Notes under the pieces: generated by a model
What the model was told of the DNA's origin: nothing
Database searches by the model: none
What the model saw: only the letters and a program-made list of their open reading frames with translations
Assembly: GCA_964643965.1 (NCBI GenBank)
Contig: CAZXVH010000176.1
Span: 1-5,993, forward strand
Length of the DNA: 5,993 nucleotides
Direction: 5' to 3'
From: GCA-2746795 sp964643965
GTDB lineage: Bacteria; Chloroflexota; Anaerolineae; Promineifilales; Promineifilaceae
Made by a program: the position numbers and the translations under genes
Part shown: positions 1 through 5,946 of the stretch, one piece after another
How positions within the stretch are numbered: position 1 is the first letter of the stretch
Layout of the letters: each line of letters opens with the position of its first letter

Positions 1-4
1 CCTG

Positions 5-53
5 GGAGCGCGGACAGCTTGTCCGCACTGTGCGGACAAGCTGTCCGCGCTCC
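5..53. repeat. Nested perfect inverted repeat (REP-like / cruciform element)
   Basis: The arms at 5-28 and 30-53 are perfect reverse complements centred on T29, so a transcript would form a stem of about 23 bp with a CTG loop. Each arm is also a smaller palindrome: GCGGACA and TGTCCGC recur at 10-16/20-26 and at 32-38/42-48. The DNA can therefore fold either as one long hairpin or as two small ones. It lies about 40 bp past the stop codon of the minus-strand kinase and could terminate or stabilise that transcript, but no T-run is visible on that side before the window ends. The design resembles bacterial REP/BIME or non-autonomous palindromic elements. That assignment is inference, because no second full copy is present here. 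Confidence 0.85.
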
Positions 54-93
54 TAAGTGTTCATTCATAGTGGCTTCGGCGTGAGTGGCGCTC

Positions 94-1980
94 TTACTCA
101 TGCACAGGAATGGTAAAGTGCATTGTTGTACCCTTATCTAATTCAGATTCTACCCAAATACGGCCGTTATGTCGCTCCACGATCTTTTTGCTAATGGCCA
201 GGCCAATACCTGTGCCGGGATACTCTTCTACGGTATGTAAGCGCTGGAAGATAGCAAAAATGCGGTCTATGTACTGCGGATCGATGCCGATACCATTGTC
301 CGCTACCGAAAACAGATAGTCATCCTCTTCCTGGCGGGCGCTAATATGAATCTGAGGCGCAGCTTTCCCCTTGAATTTGAGGGCGTTGCCGATGAGGTTT
401 TGCAGCAGTTGGCTCATCTGCACATCGTCGCCGACGATAGTGGGCAGCGTATCGAAGGTGAGTTCCGCTTCGTTTTCCTCAATGCTGAGGCTGAGATCGT
501 GCAGCACGTTGGCTAAGACCTGATTCATGTCAACGGCCGCAAATGGTTTGCCGCGTGTGCCCAGGCGTGAATACGCCAGCAAGTCGCTGATGAGCGTTTT
601 CATGCGCATGGCAGCGTCGGTGGCGAAATGGATGAAGAGGTCGGCGTCTTCATCTAGCTGCCCTTCATATTTCCGGGCTAATAGCTGCACATAACTGATG
701 ACGATGCGCAGCGGTTCTTGCAGATCATGAGAGGCCACGTAAGCAAATTGTTCCAGTTCTTCATTTCTGGCTTCTAATGCTTTGGCGTGTTGGCGCACTT
801 CTTCATACAGCTTCGCTTGTTGGATGGCAATGGCCAGCGGCGCGGCGATTTCATCCACAATTGCCACCTCTTTTTCGCTGTAGGCGTTGGCCTGGATGCT
901 GCCTATATTGATGGCGCCAATCGTTGTTTCCTGGTAACGCAGCGGATAGACGAGGATGGACTGTATGCCAGCGTCCAGCAAGCGTTGGGTGATGGGACTG
1001 GTGGGTGAAAAAGCGGTAGGGTGGCCCACAATGGGTCGTCCGTCTGATAATTCTAAAGAGTTGAGGATGTCTTCTTTGTGGTAATGATCCAAAATCAGCT
1101 TATCGGTTTTTTCTTCGTAAACCTTGTGAATTTGCATCTTGTTATGGTCGGCGTCAAAGACGGTGATGCTGGCTCGATTGTAGGGGATGACGGCGCGTAG
1201 ATGTTGAACGGCCGTTTTTGCTATTGTTTCTGGGGATTCGGCCATGAGGATGGCTTTGTCGATCTTGTTCAAACTTTGCAACCGGCTGGCATAGAGACGC
1301 AGCTCTTTTTCGGCCGTCTTTTGTTCGGCAAAGAGGGCGGCGTTTTGCATGGCGGAAGCAATATGACCGGAGAAGGCGCTGAAGGTGTCTACATCAATCT
1401 CATCAAAGCGGTGGGATTCATCATCTTGCACATCTAAAACGCCTAACACCTGTTCGCCAATAATCAATGGTATCGCCATTTCAGACAGGGTATCTGGCAG
1501 CATCGGATTGGGTAAGAACGAGGGTTCCTGGCTGACATCATCGACCAATACAATTTGGCCGGTACGAGCCGCTTTAGCCACCAGGCTGTGGCTGGTATGC
1601 AGTGAAATTTGGTGCTGGCTTTCACGCAGCTTTTGCCCCACTTCACCTGAGCCGACGTGCATGTGCAGCATTTCGTTTTCCGCATCCAGCAGATAGACAT
1701 GCACATGGTACAGGTGGAAGCGAGTCTGCATCAAGGTCACAATTTCTGGCAAGAGGCTGTCTAAATCCAAGATGGAGCTGAGTTGTTTGGAAACATCGGC
1801 CGCCGTACTCAGTTGATTGGTAAAGCGAGCCAGTTGGTTGGCGAAGCGAATCGTTTGGCTTTCTGATTCCTGGTAAAGTTTTAGTTCTTTTTTGAGCGCT
1901 TCTTTTTCGGCGCGTAATTTTGCAAGTTGCGCTTCGTAGGACTCCGCATTTTTTGTAAATGTTTGGGGCGTTGCTGTCAT
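94..1980 (-). CDS. Soluble GAF-GAF sensor histidine kinase
   Basis: Cytoplasmic two-component sensor kinase of 628 aa; no membrane segment or signal peptide is visible. Domains in order: a charged coiled-coil N-terminus (about 12-50), a first GAF domain (about 67-216), a second GAF domain (about 237-388), a helical linker, and a HisKA domain with the motif ASHDLQEPLR, where H418 is the predicted phosphorylation site. The HATPase_c domain follows, with N-box NLIGNALKF (N532), G1 box DNGIGID (D561) and G2 box GTGIGLAISKK, and ends in FTIPVHE. All catalytic boxes are intact. The dimerisation region looks like that of phytochrome-like and other soluble GAF kinases, but I saw no evidence of a bilin-binding site, so the ligand is unknown. 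The start is taken at the second Met because a GAGG lies six bases upstream; an in-frame ATG at 1992 would add four residues. It is divergent from the WYL regulator, and no cognate response regulator is in the window. Confidence 0.95.
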   Translation of the reverse strand: MTATPQTFTKNAESYEAQLAKLRAEKEALKKELKLYQESESQTIRFANQLARFTNQLSTAADVSKQLSSILDLDSLLPEIVTLMQTRFHLYHVHVYLLDAENEMLHMHVGSGEVGQKLRESQHQISLHTSHSLVAKAARTGQIVLVDDVSQEPSFLPNPMLPDTLSEMAIPLIIGEQVLGVLDVQDDESHRFDEIDVDTFSAFSGHIASAMQNAALFAEQKTAEKELRLYASRLQSLNKIDKAILMAESPETIAKTAVQHLRAVIPYNRASITVFDADHNKMQIHKVYEEKTDKLILDHYHKEDILNSLELSDGRPIVGHPTAFSPTSPITQRLLDAGIQSILVYPLRYQETTIGAINIGSIQANAYSEKEVAIVDEIAAPLAIAIQQAKLYEEVRQHAKALEARNEELEQFAYVASHDLQEPLRIVISYVQLLARKYEGQLDEDADLFIHFATDAAMRMKTLISDLLAYSRLGTRGKPFAAVDMNQVLANVLHDLSLSIEENEAELTFDTLPTIVGDDVQMSQLLQNLIGNALKFKGKAAPQIHISARQEEDDYLFSVADNGIGIDPQYIDRIFAIFQRLHTVEEYPGTGIGLAISKKIVERHNGRIWVESELDKGTTMHFTIPVHE

Positions 1981-1986
1981 GGATTG

Positions 1987-1990
1987 CCTC
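1987..1990 (-). promoter_or_regulatory. Ribosome binding site deciding the kinase start
   Basis: Read on the minus strand, GAGG lies six bases before the ATG at 1980-1978, which is ideal Shine-Dalgarno spacing. The upstream in-frame ATG at 1992-1990 shares its G with this GAGG and has no purine-rich site of its own. This favours the shorter start. Confidence 0.6.
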
Positions 1991-2087
1991 ATTTTGGCAG
2001 AGAAATTACTTGTTTTCTTGGTGGATGGTCTGACGCCATTCCGGGCAAAGGCAGGGCGGGAGCAATGAGTTGTGGCTACCTTCCCTC

Positions 2088-2093
2088 ATTTTA
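2088..2093 (-). promoter_or_regulatory. Candidate -10 element for the minus-strand kinase
   Basis: On the minus strand this reads TAAAAT, one mismatch from TATAAT, in an AT-rich island about 110 bases upstream of the kinase start. No convincing -35 hexamer occurs at 16-18 bp spacing. It overlaps the edge of the palindrome at 2092-2108. TATAAC and TATTAT alternatives lie a few bases further upstream, so the exact promoter is uncertain. Confidence 0.35.
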
Positions 2094-2108
2094 ACACAAG
2101 TTGTGTTA
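2092..2108. promoter_or_regulatory. Candidate operator, 17-bp perfect palindrome
   Basis: TAACACAAGTTGTGTTA has 8-bp arms around a single central G at position 2100. It lies between the two divergent genes and overlaps candidate -10 elements on both sides by two bases each. Size and symmetry suit a dimeric regulator. The adjacent WYL regulator is the obvious candidate for autoregulation and joint control, but this is inference. Confidence 0.6.
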
Positions 2109-2112
2109 TAAT
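2107..2112 (+). promoter_or_regulatory. -10 element (TATAAT) for the WYL regulator
   Basis: This is an exact consensus TATAAT, about 80 bases upstream of the WYL start. Transcription would begin near 2119, giving a leader of roughly 70 bases. At 15-18 bp spacing the upstream hexamers are CTCATT-like, with no resemblance to TTGACA. The promoter may therefore be weak, activator-dependent, or recognised by a different sigma factor. Confidence 0.55.
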
Positions 2113-2121
2113 AGTTTATAG

Positions 2122-2136
2122 AACATACGGTCTGTT
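2122..2136. promoter_or_regulatory. Imperfect palindrome at the expected transcription start
   Basis: AACATACGGTCTGTT pairs at six of seven positions around the central G2129. It lies just downstream of the predicted start site of the WYL transcript, where a bound repressor would block initiation or clearance. Its sequence differs from the palindrome at 2092-2108, so a second regulator could be involved. One mismatch and the short length leave chance as an option. Confidence 0.4.
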
Positions 2137-2153
2137 TTGTGAGGCTGAAGGGT

Positions 2154-2170
2154 GGGCGGGCTGTCCGCCC
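2154..2170. repeat. GC hairpin in the WYL leader, likely shortened relative of the 5-53 repeat
   Basis: GGGCGG at 2154-2159 pairs with CCGCCC at 2165-2170 across a five-base loop. The core GCGGGCTGTCCGC (2156-2168) equals the right-arm core at 32-48 with four bases (ACAA) removed, so it looks like a decayed or variant copy of that element. It sits in the 5' leader about 20 bases before the start codon. No T-run follows, so it is not a terminator. Confidence 0.5.
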
Positions 2171-2190
2171 TGCTATTGATGAGGTGAAGG

Positions 2191-3180
2191 ATGTCACGAT
2201 TAGGAACACGCACCGCCCGATTACGTGAGATTGAGTCACAGCTGTTGTTGGCGCCTGATGGCTTAACGGCCGTTGAGCTGGCGGCATTGTTAGCGGTAGA
2301 CCGGCGCACCATTTATCGGGATGTGGATTTTTTATGTGGGCAGGGGGTGCCGGTGTGGCAGGAAAAAGGGCGTTTTGGCATTAACCGCACCCGTTATTTA
2401 GCCAGCGTCCGCCTCTCGTTTCAAGAAGCCATTGCCCTGGTGCTGGCCGGTTTGCTGCTCTCACGCACCATCGACGAGCGCAACGCCCACGTCATGGCGG
2501 CGCTGACGAAGTTGGCCTCTACGCTGCCGCAACCCTTGAGCGCTCATTTGCAGCGGGCGGCGTCGCGGGTGGAGCAGAATGTAGATGGGGGACAAACGGC
2601 CGTTTTAGCGGCCGTTGCGGAAGGGTGGGGAAACGGCCGTACCGTCAAAATTGGCTACCGTTCGCCGCGCAGCGGCGCCTTGCGTCAGCGCGTCATTGCC
2701 CCGTATGCTCTGGAACCAACCCCTTCCGGCATTTATATCATTGGCCATGATAGCTGGTCAGATGATATCCGCACCTTTAAGCTAGATCGCCTGGAAAGCG
2801 CGGTGGTGCAAAAGGAGTCGTTCACCATCCCGCCAGATTTTGACCTGGAAGCCAGGCTGGCCACTGGCTGGCGCATCATGGCCGGCGACGAGTCGATTGA
2901 AGTGCGTTTGCGCTTTGCCCCGGATATTCAGGCGCAGGTAGCTGAACGGCAGTGGCATCCCTCACAAACCATTGAGACGACGGCCGATGGCGGCTGTTTG
3001 CTGACGGTCTGTGTGGCAAAACCACAGGAGATGAAGCCCTGGATTCGCAGTTGGGGGGCGCAGGTGGAGGTGTTGGCTCCCGGCTGGCTGCGGGCCGATA
3101 TTGCCCAGGAGATGCGCCAGGCGGCCGCGCTGTATGCGCCCAAACGGGTGGAGACGGTAGCAAAACAGGGGGGCGCATAA
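2191..3180 (+). CDS. WYL-domain transcriptional regulator (YafY-type, HTH-WYL-WCX)
   Basis: DNA-binding regulator of 329 aa, the usual length for this family. An HTH_11-type winged helix occupies about 9-64, with DRRTIYRDVDFL (37-48) as recognition helix and EKGRFGI (58-64) as wing. A helical linker (about 70-130) leads to the WYL ligand-sensing domain (about 145-205), which retains the RTFKLDRL strand (R194, D199, R200). The signature itself is degenerate: I181-Y182-I183 replaces Trp-Tyr-Leu. The C-terminal WCX dimerisation region (about 235-318) includes the typical WIRSWGAQVEVLAP stretch. WYL proteins are known to sense nucleic acids or nucleotide ligands in several systems; the ligand here is unknown. 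The start has a strong GAGGTG (2181-2186) at short spacing. The gene is divergent from the GAF kinase and ends in its own terminator. It contains six CGGCCG sites, three of them within 43 bp. Confidence 0.93.
   Translation: MSRLGTRTARLREIESQLLLAPDGLTAVELAALLAVDRRTIYRDVDFLCGQGVPVWQEKGRFGINRTRYLASVRLSFQEAIALVLAGLLLSRTIDERNAHVMAALTKLASTLPQPLSAHLQRAASRVEQNVDGGQTAVLAAVAEGWGNGRTVKIGYRSPRSGALRQRVIAPYALEPTPSGIYIIGHDSWSDDIRTFKLDRLESAVVQKESFTIPPDFDLEARLATGWRIMAGDESIEVRLRFAPDIQAQVAERQWHPSQTIETTADGGCLLTVCVAKPQEMKPWIRSWGAQVEVLAPGWLRADIAQEMRQAAALYAPKRVETVAKQGGA
2595..2640. repeat. Cluster of the iterated AACGGCCGTT-type palindrome
   Basis: Three CGGCCG cores fall within 46 bp, at 2597, 2609 and 2634. The first is a full AACGGCCGTT and the third is flanked as ACGGCCGT. 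They belong to a window-wide set with cores starting at 161, 534, 1209, 1311, 1797, 2267, 2597, 2609, 2634, 2981, 3122, 3397, 3446, 4214, 4355, 4754 and 4854. Complete AACGGCCGTT copies are at 1207, 2265 and 2595. All are inside coding sequence. The pattern resembles the highly iterated palindrome HIP1 of cyanobacteria in style, though not in sequence. Confidence 0.75.
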
Positions 3181-3192
3181 GCGCCCTTTTTT
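3171..3192 (+). terminator. Intrinsic terminator overlapping the WYL stop codon
   Basis: GGGCGC (3171-3176) pairs with GCGCCC (3181-3186), followed by six Ts (3187-3192). The four-base loop ATAA contains the TAA stop at 3178-3180, so the upstream stem arm is coding sequence. It should end the WYL transcript and separate it from the hybrid kinase gene. Confidence 0.88.
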
Positions 3193-3237
3193 GCTTCAGG
3201 GGTCAACATGTTAATATACGCCGTGTGATAAGGAACG

Positions 3238-3243
3238 TATAAT
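3238..3243 (+). promoter_or_regulatory. -10 element (TATAAT) for the hybrid kinase
   Basis: This exact TATAAT lies 35 bases before the start codon and after the WYL terminator, implying a short leader of about 30 bases. Hexamers at 16-19 bp upstream (for example TATACG) do not resemble TTGACA. It extends to TATAATAG, the same eight bases seen at 2107-2114. Confidence 0.55.
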
Positions 3244-3278
3244 AGGGTTGGCAAATTCAATTCTTCTGAGGAACCTGC

Positions 3279-5762
3279 ATGACAAACGCCCTGATTTTTA
3301 CCGGCTTGGTCTTGATTCTGGTCATGACGGTGACTTTTCTAATTCTGCGCCTGAGAAACAGTTTAAAGCAGTTGCAAAAAGAGCAAGATTTCGCCACGGC
3401 CGTTCTGGAGAAAACGGGGGCGCTCATTGTGGTCTTTGATGAAAACGGCCGTATCCTTCGTTTTAACCGGGCCTGTGAAATCCTTAGCGGGTACAGCAGC
3501 CTTGAACTGGTCGGAGAATACCTGTGGGATCATCTGCTCACTCCCGATGGCGTGGATTTGGTTAAAACCGTCCTCGCCCAGGTAGTGACGGATTTAGAGC
3601 CGGTTTCCTACGAAAGCTATTGGCTCAGCAAAGAGGGCAAGCGTAGCCTCATCGCCTGGTACTGCGCCCCGCTTCTAACCGCAGAGGGCAGCTTCGACTC
3701 CATTATGAGCACGGGCATTGACGTCACTACTTACAAAGCGATGGAAGCAGATCGCAGTCGTTTGTTAAACGCCGAGCGGGAACAACGCTTGCTGGCAGAA
3801 ATATTGGCCGAAGTGACGCTGGCGCTGACCTCCCAAATCCAGATCGAAAACGTCCTGGATGATATTTTGCGCCAGGTGCAGCGCATTGTGCCCTTCAAGG
3901 CAGCCCACATCGCCTTGCTGGAAGGGGAAACGCTACGTGTGGTGCGTTGGCAGGGGTATGACTCGTATGGCAGTGAAGGCGCCATCGCTAATCTTATCCA
4001 ACTGGTATCAACCTCCCCCCTGGAAGAAGACGCCATCCAAACATTTGAGCCGGTGGTGGTGGCAGATACGCGCCAGGAGCCACGTTGGATAATTTACCCC
4101 GAAACCAGTTGGATTCGTTCTTATTTGTGTGTGCCTATTTTGCAGCAAGACAGGGTATTGGGGTTGTTACGTCTGGATGGGGATCAACCGGGCGAGTTCT
4201 CCCAAGATGACGCCGGCCGCTTACAAACATTGGCGAATACGGTGGCTATCTCTCTCACCAATGCCCGTCGTATTCAAGAAACGCGGCAAAAGGCCCGCCA
4301 GGTAGAACGCATTCTCAATACGGTGCAGGATGGCATTGTGCTGTTGGATGAAGACGGCCGGGTGGAGTTAGCCAATCCCGCTGCCCAAACCTATCTCTCC
4401 TTGCTCACGAACACCACTGCGGGCGATCCCATTAAATCATTGGCCGGAAAACCGATTCGGACTGTCTTGCACCCCCCGCCAGAGGGGGCTTTGTGGCATG
4501 AACTTACCCTGGCCCATCCGCAAAAAATCTTTGAGGTGGCCAGCAATCCTTTTGATACGGAGCATGGCGGCTGGGTCTTGGTTTTACGGGATATGACGGA
4601 AGCGCGTAAGCAGCAGCAGTATAGTCAGGCCCAGGAACGTCTGGCCATGATCGGCCAAATGGCGGCAGGCATCGCCCACGATTTCAACAATATCATGACC
4701 ATCATCATTCTGTATACCCAGATGGGATTGAAGACGGATGATTTGCCGGAAAACGGCCGTCAACGGCTGGGAACAGTTCTGGCTCAATCCAAATTGGCGG
4801 CAAACCTCATCTCCCAAATCCTGGATTTTTCGCGGCAGTCGGAGATGCAACGACGGCCGGTGCAGATGCTGCCCTTTATGAAAGAGTTGAGCAAGCTGCT
4901 GCGGCGCACCTTGCCGGAAAACATCGACTTGCGCTTCAACTTTGACGAAGGCAACTACATCGTTAACGCCGATCTGACCCGCTTGCAGCAGATGGTCATG
5001 AACCTGGTGGTTAACGCTCGGGACGCCATGCCAGATGGCGGGCCGCTTCACCTGGAACTATCCCAATTTGAGATCGCCGCCGGCGACCCCATCCCCTTGC
5101 CAGATATGGAAACAGGCTCCTGGATCAAGCTCCAGATCATTGACGAAGGGTCCGGTATCCCCCCTGAGAACCTCAGCCGCATTTTTGAACCGCTGTTTAC
5201 CACCAAAGAGAGGGGCAAAGGAACCGGTTTGGGCCTGGCCCAGGTATACGGAATTGTGAAGCAGCATCATGGTTTTATTGATGTGGTGAGTGAAGTAGGG
5301 CAGGGCGCCACGTTTACCATCTTCCTGCCGGCGCAGGAAAGCAGCGTCATTTCATTGGCTGAAACATCTGGATTGTTGTTGAGTGGGGGCGGAGGTGAGC
5401 AAATCCTGGTGGTAGAAGATGATCAAATCACCCGCGAGGCCATTTGCGCGGTGTTGGAAACATATAATTATCGCACCACAGAAGCGGCAAACGCCGAAGA
5501 AGCGGTTCGCTTGTTTGAGTTTTACGGAGAGGAGGTGGCGCTGGTATTGAGCGACATGGTCATGCCAGGTATGAATGCGGATGAGTTGCTGCGCCAATTA
5601 CAAGCAAAACGTCCTGAAATGAAGATGATTGTCATCACCGGCTATCCGTTTTCTGAAACAGATAAAACGGCGTTGAGCGAAGGGATTGTGGCCTGGATAC
5701 CTAAACCTTTCGAGGTAGAAGTATTGGTGGCCGCTATCCAGCGCAGTTTGCCGGGTAAATGA
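3279..5762 (+). CDS. Membrane-anchored PAS-GAF-PAS hybrid histidine kinase with C-terminal receiver
   Basis: Hybrid sensor kinase of 827 aa. One N-terminal membrane helix (about 4-24, LIFTGLVLILVMTVTF) is followed by a basic, coiled segment, so nearly all of the protein is cytoplasmic. Domains: PAS with PAC (about 40-158), GAF (about 172-330), a second PAS (about 342-450), HisKA with GIAHDFNN (phosphoacceptor H467), and HATPase_c with N579 in VVNARDAM, D622 in DEGSGIP and G2 motif GKGTGLGLAQVYG (from 646). A glycine-rich linker leads to a receiver domain (about 708-825) with acidic D714/D715, phosphoacceptor D759 in LSDMVMPG, T787 and K809, all intact. The AHDFNN type of HisKA places it near NtrB/CckA-like kinases. 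The receiver could act as phosphatase sink or relay through an HPt protein, none of which is in the window. Start: GAGG at 3268-3271 with seven-base spacing. It forms its own unit between two terminators. Confidence 0.95.
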   Translation: MTNALIFTGLVLILVMTVTFLILRLRNSLKQLQKEQDFATAVLEKTGALIVVFDENGRILRFNRACEILSGYSSLELVGEYLWDHLLTPDGVDLVKTVLAQVVTDLEPVSYESYWLSKEGKRSLIAWYCAPLLTAEGSFDSIMSTGIDVTTYKAMEADRSRLLNAEREQRLLAEILAEVTLALTSQIQIENVLDDILRQVQRIVPFKAAHIALLEGETLRVVRWQGYDSYGSEGAIANLIQLVSTSPLEEDAIQTFEPVVVADTRQEPRWIIYPETSWIRSYLCVPILQQDRVLGLLRLDGDQPGEFSQDDAGRLQTLANTVAISLTNARRIQETRQKARQVERILNTVQDGIVLLDEDGRVELANPAAQTYLSLLTNTTAGDPIKSLAGKPIRTVLHPPPEGALWHELTLAHPQKIFEVASNPFDTEHGGWVLVLRDMTEARKQQQYSQAQERLAMIGQMAAGIAHDFNNIMTIIILYTQMGLKTDDLPENGRQRLGTVLAQSKLAANLISQILDFSRQSEMQRRPVQMLPFMKELSKLLRRTLPENIDLRFNFDEGNYIVNADLTRLQQMVMNLVVNARDAMPDGGPLHLELSQFEIAAGDPIPLPDMETGSWIKLQIIDEGSGIPPENLSRIFEPLFTTKERGKGTGLGLAQVYGIVKQHHGFIDVVSEVGQGATFTIFLPAQESSVISLAETSGLLLSGGGGEQILVVEDDQITREAICAVLETYNYRTTEAANAEEAVRLFEFYGEEVALVLSDMVMPGMNADELLRQLQAKRPEMKMIVITGYPFSETDKTALSEGIVAWIPKPFEVEVLVAAIQRSLPGK

Positions 5763-5903
5763 AATTGCCATGCTGAGTGAGGCGAGTCGCCCTGCCTTAT
5801 TTGAACGAGGGAAACAAGTAAAAGAGATGAATATAATCACCTTTCGACTATACTGGCAACGGGCAGGAATATTACAATGCTTAAGAAGGGGTGAGTTTAA
5901 AAG

Positions 5904-5930
5904 CACAAAAGGCCCACTGGCCCTTTTGTG
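5904..5930. terminator. Hairpin terminator between converging units
   Basis: CACAAAAGGCC (5904-5914) pairs with GGCC-C-TTTTGTG (5919-5930), giving 11 bp with one bulged C and a CACT loop. On the minus strand the stem is followed by a short T-run (GCTTTTAAA), which suits termination of the tRNA-Gly transcript. On the plus strand the inner GGCC/GGCC stem followed by TTTTGTGTGTT could also serve the hybrid kinase gene, whose stop is about 140 bases upstream. The rest of 5763-5903 holds nothing I can support as a gene. Confidence 0.65.
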
Positions 5931-5946
5931 TGTTAATCGAGTATAG

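Noticed and set aside
5..53. CRISPR repeat
   Set aside because: There is a single back-to-back inverted structure with no spacers and no direct repeats at regular intervals.
94..1980. Phytochrome photoreceptor
   Set aside because: The kinase core looks phytochrome-like, but there is no PHY domain or evident chromophore-binding Cys context in either GAF domain.
2006..2287. Minus-strand open frame across the divergent gap
   Set aside because: It overlaps the start of the WYL gene and the promoter region, is rich in low-complexity Ser/Thr/Pro residues, and resembles no family I know.
3205..3212. AACATGTT palindrome upstream of the hybrid kinase as an operator
   Set aside because: Eight bases with no extension into flanking sequence is too short to support a call.
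4584..5051. Long minus-strand open frame of 155 codons opposite the hybrid kinase
   Set aside because: It lies wholly antisense to the HisKA/HATPase region, which has intact family motifs; its composition is that of a shadow frame.
5781..5791. GGCGAGTCGCC palindrome as a terminator for the hybrid kinase
   Set aside because: The stem is at most five bases with a one- to three-base loop, and no T-run follows; the hairpin at 5904-5930 is a better candidate.
5770..5946. Open frame of 58 codons after the hybrid kinase (starting MLSEASRPAL)
   Set aside because: It has no ribosome binding site, runs straight through the terminator hairpin to stop at the tRNA edge, and shows no recognisable domain; most likely chance.
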